Below, piece after piece: positions 33,340 to 43,941 of a stretch of DNA of 64,000 nt (position 1 is the first letter of the stretch; each line of letters starts with the position of its first letter). Below the pieces are notes generated by a model. That model searched no databases. It had not been told where the DNA came from and saw nothing but the letters and a program-made list of their open reading frames with translations. Origin of the DNA: Ascidia mentula (Eukaryota > Chordata > Ascidiacea > Phlebobranchia > Ascidiidae); assembly GCA_947561715.1 (NCBI GenBank), contig OX387203.1:12586001-12650000 (forward strand), written 5' to 3'. The position numbers and the translations under genes were made by a program.

Positions 33340-34668
33340 CCTACGTATATATCAAACCTAATGATAAGAGTATGTACCAGTTCCCTTTGCACTAATGTGA
33401 CGAACCTACGGTAGCTATTGCTGGCTGACGATTTCTGATTCTTACCGCGCCGCTGAGACTGTGAATAACAAGGAAGCCTTCCCTTTCCCCGAAATCTGAT
33501 CCGCGCACAACAGACAGACAACACGGTAGAATTCTGCGAAAGCTCGACACAAATCCCAAGGTAGGTCATTACTTTCGAATCGGACAAAACAACGTCAATA
33601 ATACTAGGAAAGGTAAATGAGACAAACTATTGGGATGGGATCATATGAAACTATAACGGCCTTTGTGCTAATTTAAGCGAACCTCCGGTATCGATTGGCA
33701 ATGAATAAAACTTGTAATAAAAGTGCGATCTCTGATCACTCGTCTAGAGCAGGGTTCTTCAACGGGAGCGATTTCAGGTTTTTGTAGATTTGGGGGGCGA
33801 ATATATAATGAAGAAACAAGCCTCGGATTGAAGTCAGCAGATTTTATTGTAAAAAATCGATTTCGCTTATGTAAGCATCTGCAAAAATTACGTAGTAGTT
33901 ATAAAAGCAACAAAAAAACACCCTTGAGAGTCTTTTCTTTACGCTATCACCTAAAGCTCACACTGTGAACTACAGTGTGGTAACGAACCTATAGTAGGCG
34001 ATAGCGGAGATAAGGAAACAAAACACGCTCACACGTGACCGCAAATCATGAAGCACAAACGAGTGTGCCAGAAGCAATGAATGCGACTGAAAATGGGAGA
34101 TAATTAGTAGAAGGTAAAATCGAATGCAATAAAATTATCTAATTCTTGGTAAAATCATTTTCTGGATGTTTATAGATGCTTGCGTCATATCAGCCATTTG
34201 GCCTCACAAACATGTAAAGACTTTGCCGCCGGTTGTTGAACAAATGTCACCGAGAAATAGGTTTCGATGGGTGGGCGCCGTGATGGTGAAGAAGGGCCGT
34301 TTTTGTCATTTTTACCAATATCGCTGGTTGCCCTGTTCCAGTCGGACCGGTGTTGCGTCCAACGGGTGGAAAACTTATTTTTTGTCTGGCCGACATATTG
34401 TTCTTTGTATGTGCGGCACGTTGCTACATATATACCAAAATTGAAGCAAGTTAGGTGTTGTGTCAGTTTGTACACCTTTCCAGTTATGGTTTCCTTGTGG
34501 TCGCCATGATGTCCGTATACCGCGCATCTCTCGCATGGGTAGCTGCCCGCAGTATTGTTGCTGTGAGGCGGGTTCGTAACCATATATGGGCATGGCACCA
34601 TAGAAATCATAACACAAATATGAAAACGTACTTATTAATTGTGTGCGTGAAACCTTGGTGTTGACCAA
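33340..34668 (-). mobile_element. Penelope-like element, 5'-truncated tail (U2)
   Basis: On the minus strand a GIY-YIG endonuclease (34610-34185) is followed by a 3' pseudo-LTR (about 34000-33340). The pseudo-LTR retains stem II and GAAA of a hammerhead at 33850-33880, but the CUGANGA strand is gone through a 9-nt deletion relative to U1. No RT domain remains. Truncation at the 5' side is typical of PLE insertion. Confidence 0.8.
34185..34610 (-). pseudogene. PLE GIY-YIG endonuclease domain (U2)
   Basis: A Cys pair (YPCERCAVYGHHG) precedes the catalytic module FGIYVATC...EQYVGQTKNKFSTRWTQH. The latter has the GIY, YVG, catalytic Arg and His positions of the GIY-YIG nuclease fold. In PLEs this domain nicks target DNA for reverse transcription. 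A shift near 34280 changes the C-terminal frame, so the domain is probably incomplete, and the RT that should precede it is absent. Confidence 0.8.
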
Positions 34669-34921
34669 CCTATTGTGTAAGAAAAGGGCTGTTAAGCACC
34701 TCCTTAATATAGTTATGAATTGCTTTTACAAATTTAAATTATTGTGAGAAGAGGACAGGCGCTTGGAGAATTTCCCATATCCCGCTAAGCGCCACGTTCA
34801 ATATTTAACAATTTAAGGTTTTTGATTGCTTAAGTTCAGGTAGCTATAACTTTTTATCTACAAACGCTAGACTAAAAATTAAAACACAAAAATCATATGA
34901 AAATTAATACTCTACACCAGT

Positions 34922-34964
34922 GGTTCTTAACCTTTTTTCTATCACGCCCCTTTTAGTAACGGAC
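34922..34964. mobile_element. hAT MITE left end, truncated at unit junction
   Basis: Begins caccagtggttcttaacc like the full MITE at 54973-55154, preceded by the same ctctacac flank. It is cut off after gtaacgg, where BEL copy 3 begins. Confidence 0.8.
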
Positions 34965-34965
34965 T

Positions 34966-34992
34966 CTGTCACGCGTTCGGCGTGACAGAGTG
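34966..34992. repeat. perfect palindrome at U2/BEL junction
   Basis: The arms ctctgtcacg and cgtgacagag are exact inverses around a 7-nt centre (cgttcgg). In the otherwise identical region at 47985 only the right arm exists. The left arm was therefore added when this junction formed. Confidence 0.9.
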
Positions 34993-36268
34993 CCCATGGA
35001 GAAATGTGGCGTATCGGTAGAGGAATTGGATGCTGCCGAATTGGCGTTGATTAAGCACGTACAACGAGGACACTTCGTCGCCGAGTTTGTCGCTTTGGAA
35101 AAGGGCTCACATGCGAAGTCCTCTTTAAAACGACACATGTTTAAATTGAGTCCTGTAGTTGCCGATTCTGTTCTACGTGTCGGGGGTCGGTTGGAAAGGG
35201 CGTCAATCTCAAACGATGCCAAACATCCGATAATTTTGCCGCATTTATCGCATTTTACTGATTTAATTATTGCAAGACATCATCGCCTTGTCGGACATTC
35301 TGGAATGGGACATACCTGGTCGTCGTTGCGCCAGAGGTTTTGGATAATCAAAGGTGGCGTTGCCGTGCGCCGAGTGATCGGAAATTGCTTGTTCTGCAAA
35401 GGACGAAATGCTTCCGTTGGTGTGCAGATAATGGCCGATCTTCCTTCGGCAAGACTTCATCCCGACGAGCCGCCGTTTGCACATGTCGGCGTTAACTATT
35501 TTGGTCCCTTTCCGGTTAAGCAGGGCATCGTCAAACGGTACGGGGCAGTGTTTACCTGTCTAACAGTACGGGCTGTTCATATTGAAGTTGCTCACAGACT
35601 CTTTTATCGACGCACTTCGTCAATTTGTTGGTCGTCGTGGAAATCCAGTTCACATTTACTCCGACAACCGAACGAATTTCGTTGGTGCGGAACGGATTTT
35701 GAGCGAATCGTTGCAATCGTGGAACTGTTCGCAGATCGATAAGTACCTGAAGCAGAGAAACATTCGTTGGTCGTTCAATCCTCGGACCGCCAGTCATATG
35801 GGTGGTGCGTGGGAAAGAATGGTCCATCCGGCGAATCCTGCCGTCTTTGATCACTCAGAGTCCATAATTAATTCTCTTGTATCGGTGACGTTTGACCCTC
35901 GAGATGACGAACCTATCACACCCAACCATCTATTGATAATGAGATCGAATGCGAACCCTCCCGGTTTGTTCGACAAAAAGGACTGCTACGTTCGGCGCCG
36001 CTGGGCGCAGGTCCAATACTTGGCGAACCAATTCTGGATTCGCTGGGTACGAGAATATTTACCAAATATCATCTCCCGACAGAAGTGGTTTCAGAAGAAG
36101 AGAGATCTTACACAGCCACGGTCTAATTGATTGATGGGTCGAGTTGCGGATACGTTCCCCGATAAAACCGGAACTGTGCGCTCGGTGCTTGTGCAAACCC
36201 GACACAACCGTGTCAAACGACCGATTGCAAAACTATGTTTGATTGTCGCCGCGAATAGCGATGTTTAA
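34990..36268 (+). pseudogene. BEL/Pao integrase (copy 3)
   Basis: The zinc-binding module HHRLVGHSGMGH...NCLFCKGRNA precedes the catalytic core. The first catalytic Asp should lie in GVDYFGP; here the protein reads HVGVNYFGPF, an Asp-to-Asn change. The second (YSDNRTNFVGAE) and the Glu block (ASHMGGAWERMV) are intact. The core is split between two frames with a shift near 35590. The C-terminal frame (GRVADTFPDKTGTVRSV, ending KLCLIVAANSDV at 36268) is again shifted. The missing Asp and shifts make it inactive. Confidence 0.87.
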
Positions 36269-36269
36269 T

Positions 36270-36503
36270 GTGTTGTGCTGAACTATTTCGTGATTCGTTT
36301 TTTTTTTTTGTTGAACGTTCTATGTTTGTGCTACGAAATGTATTTCCTGGGTCATCTTGGCTGTGTTGTGATCGCTGATTTTTTACAGAAAACCGTCGTC
36401 AGTTGTGATAATACACCTGTGAAAGAAAACGGCGTGTTTCAACGAAGTATAGGCTACCCTTTGTGCGACTTGGCCCTCGCAGGCCTGACGTTCAGAGTCT
36501 ACA
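36270..36503 (+). repeat. BEL/Pao 3' LTR (copy 3)
   Basis: Starts near the TG at 36270, right after the pol stop, and ends gttcagagtctaca. It shares ggctgtgttgtgatcgctga with the 17.3-kb LTR. Its left part differs from the 5' LTR of copy 2, so the boundary is approximate. Confidence 0.65.
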
Positions 36504-37876
36504 CTTATATTTAATGTTCTAACATTGTTAATATGTCATAAAAGTTAAAATTCTTCCATTTTTCTAAACTTGTTTCGATACAAACGCAGCTTCATCCAGT
36601 TTTACCGTACTGAGGTAGAAACAGTACATATGTTCGAAATTCAAACCAAGCAAAGGCATCGAGATAATAAATCTAATACAAGACTCGGAAGGTCGGATCC
36701 ACACGCGCTTTGCTACTAGAGTAAATCATCGCTCATTAACAAACACACAAAACTCTGGGATGTGTGTTCGAACTTCCCCATGTAAACCAAATTGTGCGTT
36801 TCCACCTCGCGTTTACGTGATATGCTCTTATCTACATTCCAGAACCAGTTTTTTAATCACGAAGGTGGTAACCTGTATTTTAAACAAATGTACAACTAGA
36901 TGGAATTAGGAAAAAAGTGATGCGCATTGAAAAATATTCGCACGAATTTAACATACCTATGATCACCTTTTGTGTTGAGATTTTCCAATGCGACGATTTA
37001 ATTTAATCTTTCTAATTTACAATCGCAACAACGTTGGATATTTTTATGTTAAATTCGAGGACAAAATTAACGCAAAACAAATTATCCAAGATGGGTTTTC
37101 CCAACCACGTCACTTACACAGCTGGATAACAATACTATTGCACGAACAAAGCTTTGGATTCAATGCATCTTCTTTCAAACCAAGTAGAACGACGTAACAT
37201 CGACATTCTCCATATGACTAACAGCGCGTGACGTACGCATCCGAGATTTGTTTAACAATGAAGTTTTATATTTATCTTGTAATAATTTACATGTTTGTAG
37301 AGTCTAATATGTTCATCTCCTTGTGTTAAACCAGATATTAATGATAAAAATTCCGTTCCACATAAACAATGGGTTCAAAATCCTCAGTTATTTGTTGACA
37401 AACCTCTTCTTTTCGACAAACATATTGTTGATGATCTAGAATTCATTTTTGTTATTAACTGCAGGTGACGAGTGTTATTTTTCAATTAACTTTGTAACGG
37501 TGTTTTATTTTTCAGTTACCACATTTTTCACGAATAATATTTGGTGAAGAGATCAGACTGCCGTTGATGGAAAGCAGTAATTTTTTATTTATCTTCTGTA
37601 GTAGGTGGCCTTTAGGTTACGTTGCTGTCGCAACAGGTGCAGAGGAATATTAGGTCACCACATGAAAAATAGTTTTAAGCCCACATTAGATTCTTTTTGA
37701 TTAAATTAATAGTAAAAAAAACTACGGCGCAAGCACTACCGCAAAAATTCTCATCGAGTGATCCATAGCGTTACGCGCAAGCCAGGAAGCCACCATTTAT
37801 GCCAACACTGGCGTTCGTATTTTGCAATGCTCGACCACAATAAATTAGTCTACACTCCAAAATTCTAACGTAACAA

Positions 37877-37976
37877 GTTTGTGTATTATCTCTATGTATA
37901 TGTAACATTGCTCGACAAAACGCACGACCTTCTCATAATCTTCCTCTTTCAAATGCTTCAACTTTACGTTTTTCAT
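37877..37976 (-). pseudogene. GNAT N-terminal scrap (U3)
   Basis: Same remnant as in the other units: starts with an ATG and covers the DYEKVVRFVEQC region, then stops about 33 codons in. Confidence 0.8.
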
Positions 37977-38188
37977 TATGTAAAACAACGACAAACTCCA
38001 CGAGCAATAATACATACAAAAGTCAAGTCAGACAAGCAATCGAAAAAAAGCATTCTTTACAGAAACTGTGCTTCGCGATTATAAATTCATTCGGTTCAAA
38101 ATAAATTAGGAAAGATTTGCATGATACAACACAAGAAAAGCGTGCTCTGTAACTGTTGGCGACTTGACATAATAGCTCACAGTTTTGC

Positions 38189-38935
38189 TTACACAAGTAT
38201 TTTATAGTTAATTGCAGCTTCAGTTTCGTTTTCTAGTTCATTCGGAAAAACCTTCATGATCAATCCAGCTGGTTGGAAATCCTTGTATTTTACCGACTTG
38301 ACCCTTATGTAGCCATTTGAATTGAAAAGGCGTCGGGCGTAATGAGAAGTGCAGGATGCCACGATAAAATTATGATTCCGCTGAAACAAAAGCTTTTCTA
38401 ATTCGTTAAGCAGTCGCCGAGCAATACCCATATTTCCGTATTCTGGTCTAACACCCATGGGACCCAAATGAACGTACGACTTGGGATTCAAGCTCCTACA
38501 AAAATCTTCCTGTACCTCGTCGTAAAACTTCAATATCCCCACGATTTGTTCGGTCGGGTTGACACCGAGATCCTTTAAAAGTGGCACCGATTTAACTTCA
38601 GCGACATAATCTTGGTTTACCCGACTCATCAACAATCCAACGAGGCGGCCGCCTTTGTCGAAGTAGCCAACTGCAGTTTTCTCTTTCAGAGACTTCTTGA
38701 TGCGAACGTAATGGTAAGGCAAAAATTCCCTGTTGGATATGCCCGCAAGTTTGTGTACTATCTCTATGTGTATGTAACATTGCTCGACAAAACGCACGAC
38801 CTCCTCATAATCTTCCTCTTCCAAATGCTTTAACGTTAGGTTTTCCATTTGATTTCTGCAATGTCCTTCCAAGTATTGCGATGAATTGTTGGCTGCACTT
38901 TGGTCGTCCCTGTCTTTTATGCTCATTTCGAACAT
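38189..38935 (-). CDS. GNAT-family N-acetyltransferase, AANAT-like (U3 copy)
   Basis: A 248-aa single-exon ORF, identical in protein to the U2 copy. Motif A (residues 162-176, PEYGNMGIARRLL) and the SCTSHYARRLF block are intact, so acetyl-CoA binding is expected. The six DNA differences from the U2 copy are all in silent positions: changes near 38332, 38347, 38432, 38687, 38696 and 38791. About 7.2 kb separates the two starts. The flanking DNA is also highly similar, so transcription signals would be shared. Expression and substrate are unknown; arylalkylamine acetylation is an inference from family resemblance. Confidence 0.82.
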   Translation of the reverse strand: MFEMSIKDRDDQSAANNSSQYLEGHCRNQMENLTLKHLEEEDYEEVVRFVEQCYIHIEIVHKLAGISNREFLPYHYVRIKKSLKEKTAVGYFDKGGRLVGLLMSRVNQDYVAEVKSVPLLKDLGVNPTEQIVGILKFYDEVQEDFCRSLNPKSYVHLGPMGVRPEYGNMGIARRLLNELEKLLFQRNHNFIVASCTSHYARRLFNSNGYIRVKSVKYKDFQPAGLIMKVFPNELENETEAAINYKILV

Positions 38936-39829
38936 GTGCTGAAAAAGGTTAGCGGATTCTCCGAATGACTGGCTTTGAGAAATTGCGTGAAATCGGATAG
39001 CAACTCATTTTGAAGGGATTGATTGCACTTTTCCTGTTTAACTTCTGCATCATTGCGTTTTTTTTGAGAAAAAAACAAAAAACATCGACCATTGGCGAAA
39101 TATAACTGTGGTATAAAAGCTGCGATTAAACGTAACCTCAAGCAATAATTCCAACCAATATTGAGTTAAATCCAACACCACGACATTATCGCAATGTAAA
39201 CCAAATAAAATCGATTCTTCCCATTTCTTGGTTTTAATACGTTGATGATAATAACCGGTAGCTGTAATATTTCATGCAATGGCATGATTAGCAGGATCTT
39301 CCCACTGCGCAGGTCCTTGCTTGGCGATCACAGCTAACGTATCGCGATCCTGAGGTTTGTAGGCTTCGCAGCCTAGCTGGATCAGCCACTTTTTCCTGAC
39401 ATGTCGGAGCAAGATTTAAAAAATCAAGCTCCCGGCGAGGTTTTTTCTAACAACCGGTAGCTGTGTAGATGTATTTTCATTTTTCAAAAGAAATCTAGTT
39501 GAATAAGCAGTCTCGGCAGAGACTGGTCATGTTTTTAATACCAAAAAAAACAAAGAATTCAAGAATTATTTTGTAAATATTCGATGTGGATTCTAACGTT
39601 TACTGAATAAAGGATCTGAATCACAAACCCCTCTGCAAGCAAGATAAGTCTGAAGTGTGTAAGCTGCAGACAGATGGCCACTGTTTCGTCAGTGCAACTG
39701 GTGTGACTTTCAGACGACTTTGCTGACCAAACGGCCAAGCAAAGACCTCCGCCTTGTGGTGACTGTATTGCCGTAATTGCTACAAGCGGTAAGGGCTCAC
39801 ATTAGCCCAAGGTAGGTCACTACTTTCTA

Positions 39830-40937
39830 ATCGGACAAAACAACGTCAATAATACTAGGAAAGGTAAATGAGACAAACTATTGGGACGGGGTCATATGAA
39901 ACTATAACGGCCTTTGTGCTAATTTAAGCGAACCTCCGGTATCGATTGGCAATGAATAAAACTTGTAATAAAAGTGCAATCTCTGATCACTCGTCTAGAG
40001 CAGGGTTCTTCAACGGGAGCGATTTCAGGTTTTTGTAGATTTGGGTGGCGAATATATAATGAAGAAACAAGCCTCGGATTGAAGTCAGCAGATTTTATTG
40101 TAAAAAATCGATTTCGCTTATGTAAGCATCTGCCAAAATTACGTAGTAGTAATAAAAGCAACAAAAAAACACCCTTGAGAGTCTTTTCTTTACGCTATCA
40201 CCTAAAGCTCACACTGTGAACTACAGTGTGGTAACGAACCTATAGTAGGCGATAGCGGAGATAAGGAAACAAAACACGCTCACACGTGACCGCAAAAACA
40301 TGAAGCACAAACGAGCGTGCCAGAAGCAATGAATGCGACTGCAAATGGGAAAGAATTAGTAAAAGGTAAAATCGAATGCAATAAAATTATCTAATTCTCG
40401 GAAAAATAATTTTTTAGATGTTTACAGATGCTTGCGTCATATGAGCCATTTGGCCTCACAAACATGTGAAGACTTTGCCGCCGGTTGTTGAACAAATGTC
40501 ACTGAGAAACAGGTTTCGATCGCCGAGCTGGTATACCGTGTTTGGAAGTGTGATGGTGAGGAAGGGCCGTTTTGTCATTTTTACCAATATCGCTGGTTGC
40601 CCTGTTCCAGTTGGACCGGTGTTGCGTCCAACGGGTGGAAAACTTATATTTTGTCTGGCCGACATATTGTTCTTTGTATGTGCGGCACGTTGCTACATAT
40701 ATACCAAAATTGAAGCAAGTTAGGTGTTGTGTCAGTTTGTACACCTTTCCAGTTATGGTTTCCTTGTGGTCGCCATGATGTCCGTATACCGCGCATCTCT
40801 CGCATGGGTAGCTGCCCGCAGTATTGTTGCTGTGAGGCGGGTTCGTAACCATATATGGGCATGGCACCATAGAAATCGTAACACAAATATGAAACCGTAC
40901 TTATTAATTGTGTGCGTGAAACCTTGGTGTTGACCAA
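39830..40937 (-). mobile_element. Penelope-like element tail (U3)
   Basis: The endonuclease region is at 40870-40499, upstream of a 3' pseudo-LTR. The hammerhead remnant at 40110-40140 keeps GAAA and stem II but lacks CUGANGA, as in U2. The upstream pseudo-LTR border is cut by the U3 deletion. Confidence 0.75.
40499..40870 (-). pseudogene. PLE GIY-YIG endonuclease domain (U3)
   Basis: Contains the YPCERC Cys pair, FGIYVATC, EQYVGQTKYKFSTRWTQH and a longer C-terminal part (SDIGKNDKTALPHHHTSKHG) than the U2 frame, with a His-rich stretch. It is the most complete of the window's endonuclease copies, but still lacks an RT and shifts frame at its end. Confidence 0.8.
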
Positions 40938-41647
40938 CCTATTGTGTAAGAAAAGTGCTGTTAAGCACCTCCTTAATATAGTTATAAATTGCTTTTACAA
41001 ATTGAAATTATTGTGAGAAGAGGACAGGCGTTTGGAGAATTTCCCATATCCTGCTAAGCGCCACGTTCAATATTTAACAATTTAAGGTTTTTGATTGCTT
41101 AAGTTCAGGTAGCTATAGCTTTTTATCCACAAACGCTAGACTAAAAATTAAAACACAAAAATCATATGAAAATTAATACTCTACACAATCATCACTTTTC
41201 CAGTTCGAGTAGTTATACCTAAAAATACAACCATCCCTACTAAAACAGCTTCCAAGCCATAGTACCCTGTATAAAAATGTCCATAACTCCCGAAATTGTG
41301 CGAATTTTGAAAGAAATAATTCGACTTTTTTTTCTGAATCAGTGTGAACACCAAGACGCAATGAAGCGAAAAAACTGGATCGCTGCATTTGATATTTTTG
41401 AGCGACGGTGCTGTCTAGTAAACTGACATTTTAGGTAGTTTTTTGGGTATAACCTACTTATACTGTTAGTAATTGCTTGTAAAAGGGCTTGTAAGCTTTG
41501 TTACACAGCTCAGGCGTTTGCTAACTCATAGCAGATGAATTTGACAACACCTCTAAAAAAATTATTTTCTTTGTTTTTTTTTGTTTTCAACTGGTAAGTG
41601 TATGTCAGCAAGTTGATGAAAAAGAGTGCATAACATGAATATATAGT

Positions 41648-42560
41648 GATAATTGAATAGACAAGTCTTCTACCAGTGCATGTAAACCTTTTCCACAACA
41701 TGAAACAGACAATGTATAAAAAAGACAAGGAAAGAATCAGCTGTATACATTTGAAACTACCCTAGTTACTGGGTGACGCCCACACCCACATGTGTTTGAT
41801 TCTTGAACAAATTGCATGAATATGCTTCCATATATGATGCTTTGACAGCAAATTATGCATCAGAGATGTGACTGTGACTTGACCAAATCATCATCATGGA
41901 ACTTTTTGTGGATATACCCTTCCGAGAATAATTGTTGATTGTTATGCAAAGAAAAGAATGTGAATAATTAAACAAACAAGCCAACTACCAGTGTATAAGC
42001 CTTAGTCACAACGTTACATAGACACTCTGGAAAAAAGACAAGGAAAAAATCAGTTGTATGAAATTGAAGCGACCCTATTTACTGAGTGACGCCCACAGCC
42101 ACACCCACATGTGTTTCATTCTTGAACAAATTGCATGAATATGCTTCCATATATGATGCTTTGACAGCAAATTATGCATCAGAGATGTGACTGTGACATG
42201 ACCAAATCATCATCATGGAACTTTTTGTGGATATACCCTTCCGAGAACAATTGGCGATTGCTATGCAAAGAAAAGAATGTGAATAATTGAATAAACAAGC
42301 CAACTACCAGTGTATAAGCCTTAGTCACAACATTACATAGACACTCTGGAAAAAAGACAAGGAAAATATCAGTTGTATGAAATTGAAGCGACCCTATTTA
42401 CTGAGTGACGCCCACAGCCACACCCACATGTGTTTGATTCTTGAACAAATTGCATGAATATGCTTCCATGACCAAATCATCATCATGGAACTTTTGGATA
42501 TACCCTTCCGAAAACCATTGGCGATTGTTATGCTGAGGAAAGAATTACTCAATTGTCTAT
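41648..42560. repeat. tandem repeat, about 316-bp monomer, three units (U3)
   Basis: The block gtgacgccca recurs at 41773, 42086 and 42405 (periods 313 and 319). Each monomer contains tgaacaaattgcatgaat, atcatcatcatggaac and an actaccagtg start. The first monomer is the most diverged and the last is shortened. It could be a local satellite. Confidence 0.9.
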
Positions 42561-42825
42561 TGTTAGGAAGCAAAACCACCTGTAACTAAAATAAATGAAG
42601 GTTTTCTACTTTTTTTGTAAATTGGAGTTTTTTTTGGCTTCGGTGAAAAAAAAAATTCTTTCTTTATTTATCATAATTTTTATTATTATTTTTTTTATAC
42701 TGCACCCTCATAATGTTTATTTTATGTTATGTACATTTCTTCCTGCTATTTTGTTGTTTTGTACGCAAAAAATACAGCAATCCCACCAGTCTAAATTTGC
42801 ATGCGCACATCTCGCCATTGTGACG

Positions 42826-43431
42826 TCATAGAGAGAAACCGAATACAACGTTCGAAAGGTTAGACCCTCCTCTACAATTTTTCTGTAGATCATTTTCAGC
42901 TACAACCAACACATAATTAGCAATGTTTACAAATGTGCAGTCACTCCTTTTGTGAAGTGCAATATTGGCAATGGACACAAAATGATAGTCACCCGTGGCA
43001 ATCCCCACTTTTGCCGGTATGTGTTGGTTCCAAACTGTACCAGCAAGTTTAACCAGCGTTTGTTCTGCGCAGGAACTGTAATTGGAGTGGCGGTGCACAC
43101 GCCAAGGCTTGGATTCGGATACAACCCAATCAAAAAACTTCCGCCGTTTATCTGCGGCCTTTCTTTTCGCACAATCGGCTCTTCCACGATTATGTCTTGT
43201 GTGGCCAAGCATCACACAAACGGAGTGCATACATACAAGGCTAGAGTATGGTGTTACCATGCCAAGGCTAAAGTGTGCCGTTGCGGCAGTTACCAGACCT
43301 GCGTTTGTATGTTTACTACTCATGGAAACCCCAAACATGGAGTGCCATAAATGATGAGTAATGACGATTTTAGCTTTTCCCTTGTATCTCCGACGCAACG
43401 TTGTCCCAATAAAGTTAAATTCTGTAGCCAC
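42826..43431 (-). CDS. hypothetical ORF, doubtful
   Basis: A 201-codon frame with a basic segment (CAKRKAADKRRKFFDW) and no recognised domain. It spans the right border of unit U3 (42956), so its 3' part is repeat-derived. The opposite strand is also widely open (42952-43350), which weakens the case. It could be part of the neighbouring CACTA-like element or a chance ORF. Confidence 0.25.
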   Translation of the reverse strand: MATEFNFIGTTLRRRYKGKAKIVITHHLWHSMFGVSMSSKHTNAGLVTAATAHFSLGMVTPYSSLVCMHSVCVMLGHTRHNRGRADCAKRKAADKRRKFFDWVVSESKPWRVHRHSNYSSCAEQTLVKLAGTVWNQHIPAKVGIATGDYHFVSIANIALHKRSDCTFVNIANYVLVVAENDLQKNCRGGSNLSNVVFGFSL

Positions 43432-43941
43432 ACCATACAGTGCAGGTGTGGTGATGGAGGACCGTGTTCAAACATTTTCGGGTATATTGCTTGGTCTTGT
43501 CAAGTCCACGAGGCCAGACGTCATCGCTTTAAAAATGTTCAGGTGTATCTCTGTAAATGTATTTATGGCAAGATTAGGAAAATCCTTGTCTGCTACTTGT
43601 CGGTTTATCAGTTGTCGGGGTATGTCCCCGCTGGGTGACCGAGGGGGGCGACTGCGTCTCGGGCCTCGCACCTTACGGATCCGACGGAGATTCGATGGCA
43701 AAAATGTTGACCTAGTTTCGCTTGCGTAGCTGACATCGGTTGTTGCAACGTCGGTCTTGCAGTATACTATGCCAACAGGTTCTTATTGGTCGTGTCGTAG
43801 ACCGATCTCGTGCGTTCATCGTCAACACCGCCCTTTTGGTTAAAACGCCTCATGCATTGAAATTCAAACACAGTTTTTCGATACTTGATGACGCCATAGT
43901 AACAAATTATGACGTCATAATATAGCCGTCCCCCTGGAAAA
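43432..43941. other. no gene recognised
   Basis: GC-richer sequence with overlapping frames in several phases and no domain. A cccgctgggtgaccgagggg stretch at about 43628-43650 looks repeat-like. It may be the 5' part of the CACTA-like element that follows. Confidence 0.4.

Larger units (their letters stand above)
29655..34964. repeat. composite repeat unit U, copy 2
   Basis: Starts at the block accagttttttaattcacg, the same block that lies about 300 bp inside U1, U3 and U4, so its own left part is missing. It carries a short plus frame (29743-29976), a GNAT 5' scrap (30697-30796), the full GNAT gene (31009-31755), unassigned frames (32101-32241 minus, 32641-32838 plus), a small MITE (33025-33220) and a PLE tail (33340-34668). 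A hAT MITE is cut off at 34964. Confidence 0.88.
34978..36503 (+). mobile_element. BEL/Pao 3' part: integrase and 3' LTR (copy 3)
   Basis: Carries the integrase region (34990-36268) and a 3' LTR (about 36270-36503) ending gagtctaca. It is nearly identical to 47985-49514. The two share a frameshift near 35590 and another near 36130, so these lesions predate the duplication. Unit U3 follows immediately. Confidence 0.88.
36504..42956. repeat. composite repeat unit U, copy 3
   Basis: Complete to its right end. It contains a short plus frame (36988-37197), a GNAT scrap (37877-37976), the GNAT gene (38189-38935), a PLE tail (about 39830-40937) and a tandem repeat (41648-42560). It lacks about 900 bp (present in U2 as 32650-33560), removed between two ccc tracts at 39809. 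It also lacks the hAT MITE and the gypsy element found in U4, so it preserves both empty sites (41179-41186 and 41382-41386). Confidence 0.88.

Noticed and set aside
29655..34964. Unit U as a Helitron or other single transposon that captured GNAT
   Set aside because: Copies have no common terminal hairpin, inverted repeats or target duplication; left and right borders differ from copy to copy and in U1, U3 and U4 the left border is simply the end of a BEL LTR.
41648..42560. CRISPR-like array
   Set aside because: Monomers of about 316 bp have no constant repeat with variable spacers, and the context is eukaryotic.
42952..43350. Plus-strand 132-codon Cys-rich frame as a secreted peptide gene
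   Set aside because: It lies opposite another long frame in a GC-richer stretch, has no signal peptide and no regular Cys spacing.
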